Positions 34,010-45,012 of a DNA stretch of 64,000 nt are shown one piece after another. The notes below the pieces were generated by a model. The model had not been told where the DNA came from. It worked only from the letters and a program-made list of their open reading frames with translations, and ran no database searches. This DNA is from Diabrotica undecimpunctata. Its lineage: Eukaryota > Arthropoda > Insecta > Coleoptera > Chrysomelidae. Within the stretch, counting starts at the first letter, position 1; each line of letters begins with the position of its first letter. A program made the translations under genes and the position numbers. Location of the stretch: positions 67,490,427 through 67,554,426 of the forward strand of contig NC_092803.1 in the NCBI RefSeq assembly GCF_040954645.1, given 5' to 3'.

Positions 34010-35610
34010 GACGATTGGGGTTTATAGAAAATAATTTATAAGTTATATACTACATAATATTAGATATAAAAAAGTATTTGATTATTTTAAGAAGTTATAT
34101 ACTAGAGAATTTAATAAAAATATATTTATGTGAGGGCATTTTTAATAAATTAGCATATAATAATTGTAAAAAGTTGTATTTTAATGTTGTAAATATATTT
34201 AAGTGAGCCATGTGCATAGGCAACCAACTGTACAGTGAGTGATAGACAGATATACTTACTCTCCAAGTGACATTTTAGGAAATAATTGGGAATATAAAGT
34301 GGGGTTATAATAATATATTGTTTGAATTGTGTATTTTATTAAATTAGAGTGTTAGTTACTAATTTGAATGTTTATTCTGATCTGAAAAGCCTAAATGTCA
34401 ACAAAATTATCAATGGAACATTAACGAATTCTCCAGAGTGCAGAGTGTGACCATTGTTTACGGTCGAACATTCTGGAATAATGATTATGTCGGTGGATGG
34501 AACAGATATTTTTTCGAGAACATCCATATCGAAGAAATAGAACGAAATGGAACATTATCTCTTACCAGATGATTCTAGAATATCCAAAAAGATATAAATA
34601 CCCGTGATTTGGATTCAAGATGGCAGTTTTTAGTCAGAAGTCAGGCCAGTTTATTATGAAAGTTAGTAGACACATTTAGTTAGTGAAGTAAATTGTTCAG
34701 AATTTTCAAGAAGTCAGTCAGAAAAGTTTAGTAAGAAATATGAAAGTTAGTTGGAGTCAGTGAATCATTTACAAATAGTCAAATTGTTTAATATAGTGAG
34801 TTAAATGAAGATTAAAAATTATGCATATATTTAATGCACATTTATAATTATACACAAATAATTATTGAAGATTATAAAAGTATATTAGAAGAATATTGGA
34901 TGGACATTGGAAGGAATTAAAATTATATTATGATTGGAGATTAGTATAAATCAACTTATAATAATTGGATATTGGTATATTGAAAAGAAGAATAAATATA
35001 AATGGTGTTTGCTGGTTTGCTTGGTGGTGTATAAATGCTGGTGAAGAAAACTATATCTTAAATTGGTAGAAGCTGATAATTGGAAAAAGTAATTTCACAA
35101 AAACAAGGATAACCGAAGTACGAAGACATTCAGTGATGATTAGAATCTATATAGTGGAAAACAGTTCATTTAGGCATTCAGTGAAAGAAAGGTACAAAAT
35201 TTTGTTAATATAATTTAGTTAGTGTCATAACAATTTCAATTTTGAAGATAGTTTGTTTAAATTTTACATTGTCTATAGAATTTAATTAGTTTTATAAGAA
35301 TATCAATTTAAAGATAGTTTATTTTAAATTTACATTGGCTAGGTTAGATATATACAGATTGAACGAATTTAAAACGGAACATACGAAATCAATGTATTTC
35401 GGCTCAACTCCGCTCTAGGTGGTTGGGCAACAAAAGGTTGTCAAATAATTATATTATAAAAATCCAATACTTCAGCGGGCTGCTGGATTCTGAATTCATT
35501 CAAGAACAAGTTAAAACTCCACCCAAATAGGTTGCCTAGAATAACCGTGAAAACTAGACTACACAAGCAGTTATTATGCTGTCAAACCACTTATCGCTTC
35601 CTTATAGTCC

Positions 35611-36326
35611 AAGAGATAGAGCCGAAATTTTGAACTGATCAGTAATATGACATTTCTCTATTGGAATTTATTCATTGTAACTGGGTTAAGACTTTGCCTT
35701 ACAGGCGGACGCCCCTCGTGGTACAGGGGGTGGCTGTACAGGGATGAAGTTGTAATTTTTTTCGGAAAAATTAACGATCGATAATATGGCTGAAAATTTG
35801 CCCAGAGTAAGATCTTGGTATAACTAGACGAAATCCCAAAGGGCGGACGCGAGAGTGGATACATAAGGGGTGGCGGACAGGGGTGAAATTGCAATTTTTT
35901 GGGGAAAAATTAACGATAAGTAATATGTCCGCCATTTTCATGGCTCATTCTTTAGCCCCTAAAAACTCTAAATCCAAAAGAGCGGACAGCTGGGTTGGTA
36001 CAGAGAGCCATAAAACGGGGTCAAATGTACCACCTTGCCTGCGCATTTTAGGTTTCGGTAACAATTTTCAAACTGATTTTATTATGATATTTTTATACCG
36101 ATTGATTTGAAAATTTGTATGCTCACTTCTGTTACTATTCTGAAAAGCGTCAAGTGGAGTTTTCCTCAAAATTTTCCAAAAAAATTTCCGTGAATGAAAA
36201 TTTTCGTAATTTTTTGAGGTAAAATCTAATTTGTAGAATCCTTTCGATTTTCTGTCAGTTATACCATGATTTTTTTCCAAAAATTTTCAAACGATTTTTC
36301 CGATAAGAAAAAAAAATTTAGAAAAA
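35611..36326. repeat. left 715-bp inverted arm
   Basis: Near-identical inverted match to 37548-38262. Contains GGCGGACGC-type and GAAATTGCAATTTTTTGGGG segments. Reading frames seen here recur in mirror in the right arm and are not genes. Confidence 0.9.
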
Positions 36327-36932
36327 CTTTTCTAAAACCTTTGATAAAACTCTACTGCATCGTCTGAATCTTTTATAGAATATTTTGTAGTTTTAAACTG
36401 ATATTATGATAATGTTTTTTTTTTCAAACTAAAGTCATATTTACTTTACAAATCACATTTTTTTCTTAAATATAAATATTTTACGAATTAATTTTTAATT
36501 GAATAAATTATTTGATATTTGATATTTTATTAAATTAAAGTAATCTTATAATGTTAACTATTAAATATTTTTGGTATAACAAATAGTAATTTTACTTATA
36601 TTTTATTACAATAAAAAGGTTTTTAAATTTATATTGCATAAATAATGGTTGTTCAGATATAAGAAAAATTTGATTTATTATTACATTAATAATCAAATAC
36701 AAAATATATTATTTCTATTTATCAATAGGTAAAATTCAGTTTGTAGAATTCCTTTAACATTTTACAAATAATTATTAATAAAAATCAATTTAATAGTGGA
36801 ATTATCAATTTTTTAAGTTTTGAAATTTACTTTGTAGATATGTTCAATATTTTTTTTAACTTTCAAATTGATTGAATTTTTTTTTTCATTAGTTAATTAT
36901 AATTTAATAAATTCTGTTTGGACATTAATTTT

Positions 36933-36972
36933 GCATCATTATTATTTTAAAATATTAAAATAATAATGATGC
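36933..36972. repeat. near-perfect palindrome over the ORF start
   Basis: GCATCATTATTATTTTA and its complement surround a few A/T bases. The start codon at 36966 lies inside the right arm. It marks a possible junction between element backbone and captured sequence, or a hairpin in the transcript leader. Confidence 0.7.
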
Positions 36973-37811
36973 GCGTTCCATTTAGATCAGTAATTCTAGA
37001 CGCATGCGCTAAATGTAATAAGTATCAAGATGCTTTTATCCAACTTGGTGAAACTGACTTCGATTGTAATGAAGTTTTTGAAACCTTAGAAACTTTCATA
37101 TGTCACTTATATGGAACAGGACTGACGAGAACAATTCCAAAAAGAAAAGTAAACGATGTCAGATTTTCACTATTTAACCGGCAGTATAAGTTGCATGATG
37201 TGAACGAGCCTTTTAAAAAAAAACTAAAAAATTTCGATGCTTCAAGCTTACCACCATGTCAAGATGAATTACACCAACATCTACTGCGAGCCCATTATAT
37301 TTCAAATATTTGGACAAATGCTCATAAAAAAGTACCAACAGAATTGATTGTTGAAGAACATGATTGGGAGTTTGAAGATGAAACATATAAATTCAAATGG
37401 TTTAGTGGACCTCAGATGCCAGAATCAGTTCGAGAAGTAGTGATTGAAAATGAAGCAGATAATGAATGTGATATTATTGAAAGTGAAAGTGACGAAGATG
37501 ATGAATATGATGACATCAATGAGAGTGAGAAAAATGACGAAATTTTTAAAGTTTTTCTAAATTTTTTTTTCTTATCGGAAAAATCGTTTGAAAATTTTTG
37601 GAAAAAAATCATGGTAAAACTGACAGAAAAATCGAAAGGATTCTACAAATTAGATTTTACCTCAAAAAATTACGAAAATTTTCATTTACGGAAATTTTTT
37701 TGGAAAATTTTGAGGAAAACTCTACTTGATGCTTTTCAGAATAGTAACAGAAGTGAGCATACAAATTTTCAAATCAATCGGTATAAAAATATCATAATAA
37801 AATCAGTTTGA
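36966..37811 (+). CDS. unassigned ORF inside the foldback element
   Basis: 281 codons, open. The first 150 residues have a compact domain: FETLETFICHLYG, then a variable part, then LPPCQDELHQHLLRAHYISN, IWTNAHK and FKWFSGPQMPESV. I recognise this 'F..LYG... LPP....L..H..RA.Y....W' pattern from uncharacterised multicopy insect proteins but cannot name a function. Residues about 158-190 are an acidic tail (ESESDEDDEYDD). From about residue 195 the frame runs into the right inverted arm and the rest is arm-encoded. No DDE triad or nuclease motif is present. It is probably a captured 3' gene fragment (inference). Confidence 0.65.
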   Translation: MMRVPFRSVILDACAKCNKYQDAFIQLGETDFDCNEVFETLETFICHLYGTGLTRTIPKRKVNDVRFSLFNRQYKLHDVNEPFKKKLKNFDASSLPPCQDELHQHLLRAHYISNIWTNAHKKVPTELIVEEHDWEFEDETYKFKWFSGPQMPESVREVVIENEADNECDIIESESDEDDEYDDINESEKNDEIFKVFLNFFFLSEKSFENFWKKIMVKLTEKSKGFYKLDFTSKNYENFHLRKFFWKILRKTLLDAFQNSNRSEHTNFQINRYKNIIIKSV

Positions 37812-38262
37812 AAATTGTTACCGAAACCTAAAATGCGCAGGCAAGTGGTACATTTGACCCCGTTTTATGGCTCTCTGTACCAACCCAGCTGTCCGCTCTT
37901 TTGGATTTAGAGTATTTAGGGGCTAAATAATGAGCCATGAAAATGGCGGACATATTACTTATCGTTAATTTTTCCCCAAAAAATTGCAATTTCACCCCTG
38001 TCCGCCACTCCTTATGTATCCACTCTCGCGTCCGCCCTTTGGGATTTCGTCTAGTTATACCAAGATCTTACTCTGGGCAAATTTTCAGCCATATTATCGA
38101 TCGTTAATTTTTCCGAAAAAAATTACAACTTCATCCCTGTACAGCCACCCCCTGTACCACGAGGGGCGTCCGCCTGTAAGGCAAAGTCTTAACCCAGTTA
38201 CAATGAATAAATTCCAATAGAGAAATGTCATATTACTGATCAGTTCAAAATTTCTGCTCTAT
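37548..38262. repeat. right 715-bp inverted arm
   Basis: Mirror of 35611-36326 with a few substitutions, for example CACTCCTTATG versus the complement of CATAAGGGGTG. Outside it the two ends are unrelated for about 160-220 bp until the 29-bp TIR. Confidence 0.9.
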
Positions 38263-38589
38263 CTCTCCGACTATTAGGCAAGCTCCTCTTTCCTTTAAAG
38301 GAGACAGATAGTTGAACGATATTTTATACAATGTCTATCACCGGGTATGGATTTATTTTTGTCCAAGTTTTATATTGGTCCACTATTTCAAATGCAGTTC
38401 AAACAGACATATATTAAATTGTATGTTCCGTTTTAAATTCGTTCAATCTGTATGTGTGTTTCATAATAGTTATAATAAAGATAATTTAAAAAAGTACTTA
38501 CAAGCTAATTCTTTGAGAACCGCGATAAAAACCCTATATTATTAAAAACACTCATTGCTCATCATTCAAACAAACAAAAAACACATCAT

Positions 38590-38743
<154 letters not shown>

Positions 38744-38747
38744 GATT

Positions 38748-39362
38748 GGATTTAATTCACAATGGTATGAAGGTAGTCCCAGAATGGCAACATTTTTCTC
38801 TTTGCACATCTTGTCGATTTTATATTTTATGTATTTTTCTTGGTATGTGTTTACGACTTCCATGAGCTCTGATTCTAAATAATCTTCTTCAAAAAAGATA
38901 TTTCTCCAGCAACCATGTGTTTGCTCTTTATTGAAGGTCTTTATTGAAGGCTTGTGTCAGAATCACTTCTTCTCACCACAACAGTTTTCTCTGGAAGAGT
39001 AGGAAGCAGCTTTTCCTTAAACCAATGTTCAAATATATGACCATCCATCTCATCATGATAGTCCGCCGGGTTTTTTTAGCTAAAAAACAAAAAGCAGCAC
39101 CTTCTACAAAGCCCAATTCGCTACCCCCATGCACTATAACAAATCGGGGGCCTCGTTGTGTCGGCTGTTTAGGCCTGTTGACAACCCCTTTACAAATGCA
39201 TCCCTGGTTGAAGTCACTGAGAGGTCCTTCCATTCTTTGGAAACACTATGTCCAACATTCACCAAAGTTTTGTCCAAATAAACGACGGTGTATCTTTGAG
39301 AACGAAATTTTTTTATCTCACGCAAATACTGACGCCTCCATTATAGAATATCGGGCCGTTTA

Positions 39363-39367
<5 letters not shown>
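38748..39367 (-). pseudogene. DDE (Tc1/IS630-like) transposase 2, catalytic part
   Basis: Minus-strand continuation of the copy that starts at about 40.3 kb. From 39367 it reads MIKRPDIL, a stop, WRRQYLREIKKFRSQRYTVV and then YLDKTLVNVGHSV (first Asp; usual E changed to K). The FVIVHGGSELGFVEGA block is near 39095-39150. The second catalytic block is decayed beyond recognition near 38960-39000, where a CCTTCAATAAAGA repeat lies. [14 protein letters not shown] at 38757-38800 keeps the motif up to NPI but loses the Glu to the (TA)n tract. Dead. Sister of the gene at 17.3-18.5 kb. Confidence 0.85.

Positions 39368-39412
<45 letters not shown>
39366..39412. repeat. (TA)n tail of the inserted LINE
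   Basis: About 46 bp of TA at the 3' end of the LINE insertion, directly next to its target duplication. Here the tract is the retrotransposon's own 3' tail. Confidence 0.85.
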
Positions 39413-39414
<2 letters not shown>

Positions 39415-40061
39415 GGGATTCTACAGTATTCACTGCCTTCCCTCGCTCAACCGTTTCCATCTCTCTCTGTTGTCCCATTCTCCATCGTTTAGGCCTCTCT
39501 TACTCATGGCGTCGTCTACTTCGTTTCTCCAGGATTTTCGGGGTCGTCTTCTTTTCCTCCTTCCTATGGGGCTCCATTCGGTTATTCTCTTTATCCATCT
39601 GCTGTCGCTAGTTCTTCTTACATGTCCATACCACTTTGGTCTTTTTTGTTCTATATATGTTAGTATGTCTGTTTCTATTGATGTTCTTTGCTTTATTTCT
39701 TCATTACTTCTCCTATCAATTCTTATTACTCTGCAGCATCTTCGCAGGCATTCCATCTCTGTTGCTACTATTTTACTGCTGTTTTTCTTGTTTATGATCC
39801 AATTTTCAGCGCCATATGTCATAATACTTTGCACTAATGTTTTATAAATCTGTGTTTTTGTCTTCATATTTAGGTGTCTATCCAACCATACTGAGTTAAG
39901 TTGTCGGATTGCTGTTCTTGTTTGTCCTAATCTTTGTGTAATTTCTTCCTCTGTTGCTGCATTTTTCGTGATTATAAACCCCAAGTATTGGAATTTATCC
40001 TTTCCTTTGATTGTTACGTTGTCATCAATCTGTAGCTCTTCTATGTCTTCTTCAATATTGT
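39368..40061 (-). mobile_element. 5'-truncated RTE-like LINE inserted in DDE transposase 2
   Basis: About 700 bp. The minus-strand frame 39430-39984 is the C-terminus of ORF2: FIITKNAATEEEITQRLGQT, then IMTYGAENWIINKK, MECLRRCCRVIRIDRRSNEE, KRPKWYGHVRRTSDSRWIKR, RRKRRRPRKSWRNEVDDAM and a final SEGRQ-stop. This is followed by a (TA)n tail. Flanks carry a 12-bp duplication, CCGTT(T/C)AATCAT (39356-39367 and 40062-40073). On the minus strand that sequence encodes the MI(K/E)R of the transposase, so the reading frame closes exactly when the LINE is removed. Confidence 0.93.
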
Positions 40062-40305
40062 CCGTTCAATCATGCTTCACTTTACTCCTCGTTTGCAAAA
40101 AACAAAGTTTATTTCATGGAGTATTCTCCACATTGTTGTGCGTGACATGTTTGCTAAATCTTTGTCTTTTTTAACCAGTGCAAAAACTTTGTTCAATGTC
40201 GGCGGTAAATTTTTAAAGAAAAAACTATGCACGATCGCATGTAGCCGCGTAAGAACTACTGCATCGTAAGTGAATTTTCTGCCGTTCACTCTACTTTTGG
40301 TACGT
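40062..40305 (-). pseudogene. DDE transposase 2, N-terminal part
   Basis: Minus-strand frame starting NGRKFTYDAVVLTRLHAIVH, then TLNKVFALVKKDKDLANMSR, TTMWRILHEINFVFCKRGVK, a stop, SMIER. It is the helix-turn-helix N-terminus of the same gene whose catalytic part follows at 39367 beyond the inserted LINE. Upstream it abuts a pogo-like relic. Confidence 0.85.
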
Positions 40306-41090
40306 TTTCTTGTTTTTTAGGTTTAGGCTGCGTTCTATGAAATCTGTGAGGCGGAAGTGATAATAAATGGATGAGAAAATTTCGACAAAAATTGTGCCAA
40401 GCTAAGGAGGAATAAGTGGAATTATTATTAAGTATTAAAAGAATAGGTTGCTCTGGAGTAGCGCTACGAAATGTTGATTTTATCCAGATTTCAAACATTT
40501 GTATATGTGCTTGCGGGACCATTTCTTTCCAAACTATATTTCATCCTCAGCCTCTTAAAAATAAAGATAGGCGGGACATATTGCCCTTATACACTAAAGC
40601 AGCTTACTACGATAGTATTTTGTCCCCTTTCTCTGCTTGTTCTCTGTCGCACCAAATTGCTTTCCCCTTTTTGCCAATATCTGACCCAGATTGTTAACAT
40701 TAGAAATACCAGTTTCATCCACATTGTATATGCGATGAACTTTAAAATGGTATTTTTCAAATAGCAACTTCAGATTATTAAAAAATATATCCACTTCATT
40801 TTTGTTGAATGCGGTAATTCTGCTACTAGTGGTTTCCGATTTTCGAAAACTTTTGACAGTGTTAATATCGTATTAACGATTTCTCTTTCCTGAACTTTGA
40901 AAAAAACAGGTTTTTCTTTCCAACGTAAGTTTTTTTGGTTGAAATCACCTCTTAGCCTATCTTGGAGTATGCCATACGAGACTTCAAATGTTTTGACAAT
41001 TTTTGTTCTGTCATTGCTTTTATTGCTCTTTTTATGGAATCCTCCGTCCATGAAGTACGTCCTGTTTTTCTAATGGATGTTCGCGGCATC
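40300..41090 (-). pseudogene. pogo/Tigger-like transposase relic 2
   Basis: Separate frames in order on the minus strand. First is MPRTSIRKTGRTSWT and IVKTFEVSYGILQDRL (psq HTH, about 40960-41090). IYNVDETGISNVNN follows (first Asp, about 40700-40735). Then comes PILLILNNNSTYSSLAWHNF (about 40420-40480), where the second catalytic Asp is changed to Asn and the usual DNHxSH reads NNNSTY. The end is LLSLPPHRFHRTQP at 40330. A different subfamily from the relic at 1-1.5 kb. Inactive. Confidence 0.8.
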
Positions 41091-41245
41091 TGAAATGAAA
41101 TGTTATCGACAAAGTTTACTCTTATTATGCATCAATTATCAATAAATCATTTTATCAATATTATCAATAAATTATACATAAATTAGTTTAAAGTGTAATA
41201 TGGATCCCTGAAGGGTAATATCGACCAGCATGATCGATTTTACCC

Positions 41246-41526
41246 ATAGACATATAATACAAGATAGACTGATCGTTGCAATACCAGCCCGTTCCCCCAG
41301 TGCGACAGAGAATCTCACGCAAAGCAGTCCCTGTCCCAGTCTTTCTAATTTGCCAGGTTTATTGACCACGTGACCTAAATGATTAATGAGGAGGTCACGT
41401 GGACAATAAACCCAGCCCATTAGAAAGAGATGTAAGGACTGCTTTGCGTCAGTTTTCTTTGTCGCACTGGTATACTGTAATACAACTGTAATACAGCAGT
41501 CAGTATATCTTGTATTATCTGTCTGT
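41246..41526. mobile_element. E-box MITE, full copy with 10-bp target duplication
   Basis: 281 bp. TIRs A(T/C)AGACA-ATAATACAAGATA at both ends, then ACTGA. It is flanked by the perfect direct repeat GATTTTACCC (41236-41245 and 41527-41536). Inside are GACGCAAAGCAGTCC-type repeats in inverted order. A central palindrome (41347-41429) contains two CACGTG hexamers set in TGACCACGTGACC and GGTCACGTGG. A 9-10-bp duplication points to a Mutator-like or Merlin-like mover rather than Tc1. Non-coding. A truncated sister lies at 11.6 kb. Confidence 0.88.
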
Positions 41527-41716
41527 GATTTTACCCGAGACAGTACCTATTTTTTAAATTAAAAATATAGATTAAATATACGTAAGATTGGATATAAATT
41601 ATGGCAAATTATCATATGTATCCAGGAAACGTAAAATTCATTACATTTAGAAAACGAAACAATATTCTTACCTTAATAAAAGCAGCATACTTTTAATAAA
41701 GACATTAGATGTACCT

Positions 41717-41765
41717 ACAAGCAAAACTGATAACATGCACCCAGCATGTTATCAGTTTGGCTTGT
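41717..41765. repeat. 22-bp-arm hairpin
   Basis: ACAAGCAAAACTGATAACATGC (41717-41738) pairs with 41744-41765 at 21 of 22 positions around a 5-nt loop. Some pairing (AGAT/ATCT) continues outside. Unassigned; it could be a terminal hairpin of an old element. Confidence 0.8.
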
Positions 41766-42380
41766 ATATCTATTTTCAGTTATTCAAATTTATGAGATTT
41801 TAAACTGGTGGATTTTTCACCACAGTCGATATTCTCCCACTCTACCCTACAGTTTGGTAGTAGTTTCCACCCTAATTCTATCAGAGGTATCTCTCTAGTT
41901 TTTATAAAATATGTTGTCCCATATTAGTCATATGAGTTTAATTAATTCATGTATATGTTTATGTAATTTAGTTGGAATTGCCTTGATCATCTTTACCGCA
42001 TTAGCACCCATTATTTCTGGACCACTATCAACACCAATTTTTGTAACTTTATCATTATTGTGTCTGGATCACCTACCAATAATTGATCTTCTTTTCTCAT
42101 GTATGGACTTTGACACTGTTATAATTTTTCTAATTTTTTGCTTCCCGATAAAATCATTTTATTTTTTTTCTTTTTTTGAATTTACTACCAATACATTTTA
42201 ATTTATTTCCGGTGTCTCTTCTTCTATTTTTCTTCTGCCTTCAGAGATTTTCAAAAAAATTTCTATACCCATTCTTACTTCCTCCAACAGTACTGGGTTT
42301 ATACGCCTTATTTTTTTAATTAATTTTGTAATTTCTTCACATTCTTTACTTTACCATACTTTTGTCTTCTATTTTATTTT
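41766..42380. other. unassigned decayed frame, minus strand
   Basis: On the minus strand near 41930-42060 a stretch reads VTKIGVDSGPEIMGANAVKM and IKAIPTKLHKHIHELIKLI. It could be the start of an old element protein, but I cannot place it. The rest is AT-rich with no support. Confidence 0.3.
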
Positions 42381-42389
42381 AATTTTTAT

Positions 42390-42936
42390 TGAATAATATT
42401 TATAACAACGTCGCCATCCGCTCTTACCAACAGCTGACCCTCTCTCTGCATGCCTACCCTACCACCAGCAGCCTACCACTACCATCGATGCGCGTTGGAG
42501 ATAGAACACCGCCAAAAATATAAAACGCCGTAAACCAAGATAGCAATCACTACAGAGTTTAATCATGAGAATTGATCTGCTAAGAGCTCCTACCTTCGGG
42601 TCTTTGAGTATTGATGAAAGGCAACCGTCCTTTTCTGTATCCTGCGACCGAGTATTGATTGATCGCTTCCGTTACCTGTCCGTGTCGAGTAATGATCGAC
42701 CGTTACCCGGTTTTTTGGTATAAGGTGTTATAAAAGTGTGTTATAAAATTTATTTTTTGTCGGTATATCGAACCGCAACCTCATCGATTTTATTTACAAG
42801 AATTCGTCTTTTGATTTTTATTGTACATATTATATAGTAGTTTATTTTATTTTTGTCATTTATTTGAATATATTTTTATTTATATTAAACTTGCGTCTTA
42901 CTGAGTCTGACGTCTAATAGAGCAACTCGTCACATT
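42390..42936 (+). repeat. possible old solo LTR
   Basis: GC-richer segment with ATATAAAACGCC (42516-42527) as a TATA candidate about 30 nt before a CAATCACTACAGAG start-like site. It ends TCTGACGTCTAATAGAGCAACTCGTCACA. The composition and ending resemble insect LTRs. The 5' border is unclear and no gag or pol is nearby. Confidence 0.35.
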
Positions 42937-42958
42937 ATGTTTCTTAAAGACATCAAGG

Positions 42959-43320
42959 CTACGCATATTTCCATACAACTATTATAAACAGATGACTTTT
43001 GGTGGTTTTGAACCATAAGTGTAATTTTCTTAACCAGGAATGACTTTTTCTTTCTATTTCTACTTCTTCTATTTCTTTTTTTTTAATCCTCTTACTCACT
43101 TCTTTTCTTACATTATAAGTGGAAATAATTATTATTTGTTTGTCACATGACGTTTCCCAGGTAGAGCAGTTATTTTTAACAGTTAGTACAACTTCCTTTT
43201 TTTTTGTTTGTTTGAACACCTTGGTATTAGTGATTTTCTGCACGTATGATATTCGCAATATCCTGAATTACATACCGATCTCAAAAGCTTCTATTTTTTC
43301 CACATTGTTTTTATAGCAAA
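42959..43320 (-). pseudogene. LINE ORF2 C-terminal relic
   Basis: The minus-strand frame MRISYVQKITNTKVF.., KKKEVVLTVKNNCSTWETS, then RKSHSWLRKLHLWFK parallels the 'MRVSWVDRVTNNEVL ... LTIKERKLQYLGHVM ... RRISWLMNLREW' tail at 7.9-8.3 kb, in more decayed form. Confidence 0.65.
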
Positions 43321-43972
43321 TAAGCCGTATATATGGTACCAAGCTGGATTTTGGATGTCTAATATACAAAAGAAATACATAAATAAAATACAGTACACGC
43401 AACAGCAAGTGACAGAAAGTGTCTACTGGTGCGAATACGGATTATATTATAGAATTTGACGTTATCAAATAAAAAGAATGTAAAATGTTAGTTTTGCTTT
43501 AAAATTTTTGTGCAGAATTACAGCTACATTTAAAGTAGCTTAATAAATTCTTTTAATGTCATTAGTGAAAAAATATGTTCCTTTGTTGCGAGCTATGACG
43601 GTACCTTCTACCTTTATTATTATATAATATACATATTTTACATACATATATAATATACATACATTTTTTAACTTAGTTCTTGACCCTCTGTATTTCTCTA
43701 TATTTTGCTCGTTTAGATGCTGTAGCATTTAGACTAGAAATATGCTTTATTGTACTGAAAATTGTACAATTGTACAAAAAGTCAAAACAATAACAATAAC
43801 AATTAAAATTTACTAAAATTACATAAATCGTCAATGCAAAATTTCACTGAATTGCAAATTGCATAATAAAACCTTTCGAACTAGTTTACGAATAAGTTTA
43901 AGCTGCTTCTTGTGATACCCAAATATATATAAAAATACTTTGTTGCTTGAACCTAAACTCTTAGTTTCTTAT

Positions 43973-45012
43973 TTATTCGTTAAGAAACTCTTCCACTGAA
44001 TAATATGGTCTTTCAGATAGATAGGATTTGGTCAATTTACGGAACTTAAGAAAAGAAGTTGTAGATTTAAGTTGCAAAGGGAGATCCTTGTATAATTTTT
44101 TTGCCGAACATAATATAGATTTCTTTATTAACTCAGTGGACGGGATCGGTAAATACACATCAAAGGTTGAATTTCTGGTGGAGTAATCATGGTTAGGTCT
44201 TGCCGAAAAAACATGTAGGTGTTAACGAATTAAGCAAACAGTTTCTAGAATATATAGAGAGGAAAGAGTTAAATTCCCGTGATTTTTGAAGTAGCTTCTG
44301 CAATGTGTTATTGTACTGAGGCCAAAAATATACCGCATTGCTTTTTTTTTGTAATTTAAAAATAACATCAGATTGGGCAGCTGTACTAGAATCCCAAAAA
44401 GGAAGGCCATATCGAAGATGAGACTCGAACAAAGGAAAGTATGTTATTTTGGAAGATGCGAAATTGATTTCGTTCAAAACATATCTTATTGCATAGCAGG
44501 CTGAGACTAGTTTCTAACTTAACAAATCTATATGAAGGGACCATTTAAGGTTGCTATCTATAAAAATACCAAGAAATTTTACAAAATCAACGATACTGAT
44601 CTGGCTGTTATTAAGAAGCAAGGTTTGAAGAGCTCCTTTACAGGATAATGCTACTGTCTTATCCACGTTAAAAAAAAGTAAATTAGAGTCGGACCAATTT
44701 TGTATTTTAAGTTCAGAAGTTATATTGCATGAGGAGTTGCAATATTAGAGTTCCTCCAGGTAATGCTGGTATCATCAGCAAAAAAGAAAAATTGTTTTTC
44801 CATCGATTTTTAAGTTAGTGATGTCATTTATAAAGATAAGGAAAGTAGAGGACCCACTACTGAATCTGGTGGTACTCCACATACAATGCTTTTGTGACTA
44901 GACTCAGTATCACTTGCTCTAACTAGTTCCTATTCCTCAAGTAAGATTGGAACCAATTCAAAGAAATACCTCGAATGATGTAGAAATTTAGTTTTTTTAT
45001 CAAAATGTCGTG
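43973..45012 (-). pseudogene. LINE 'B', RT second half and C-terminus
   Basis: Picks up where the 49.0-kb fragment stops: HDILIKKLNFYIIRGI (44970-45012), then the substrate-binding block with GVPPDSVVGPLL. The catalytic FFADDTSI is at 44763-44790. YFPLFESHLRYGLPFWDSST is at 44395-44440, and the tail has YLPIPSTELIKKSILCSAKK and LYKDLPLQLKSTTSF at 43973-44158. This is the CR1/Jockey-type 'S...YGI..WG' C-terminus. It has several frameshifts but is recognisable throughout. It is separated from its 5' half by 4 kb of inserted sequence. Confidence 0.8.

Larger units (their letters stand above)
35355..38450. mobile_element. 3,096-bp TIR/foldback element with captured ORF, TA duplication
   Basis: Ends are identical for 29 bp, starting CAGATTGAACGAATTTAAAA, and flanked by TA (35353-35354 and 38451-38452). 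The intact LTR sequence shows the empty site with a single TA. Inside are two arms of about 715 bp (35611-36326 and 37548-38262), nearly identical and inverted, around a 1.2-kb centre with one ORF. The CAG terminus and TA duplication point to a Tc1/mariner-type mover. No transposase is encoded, so it is non-autonomous. Confidence 0.9.

Noticed and set aside
35658..35894. Minus-strand frame and its mirror at 37984-38220
   Set aside because: Appears twice only because it lies in the inverted arms of the foldback element.
36966..37811. ORF as a DDE transposase of the foldback element
   Set aside because: No DDE/D triad, HTH or nuclease motif could be found in it.
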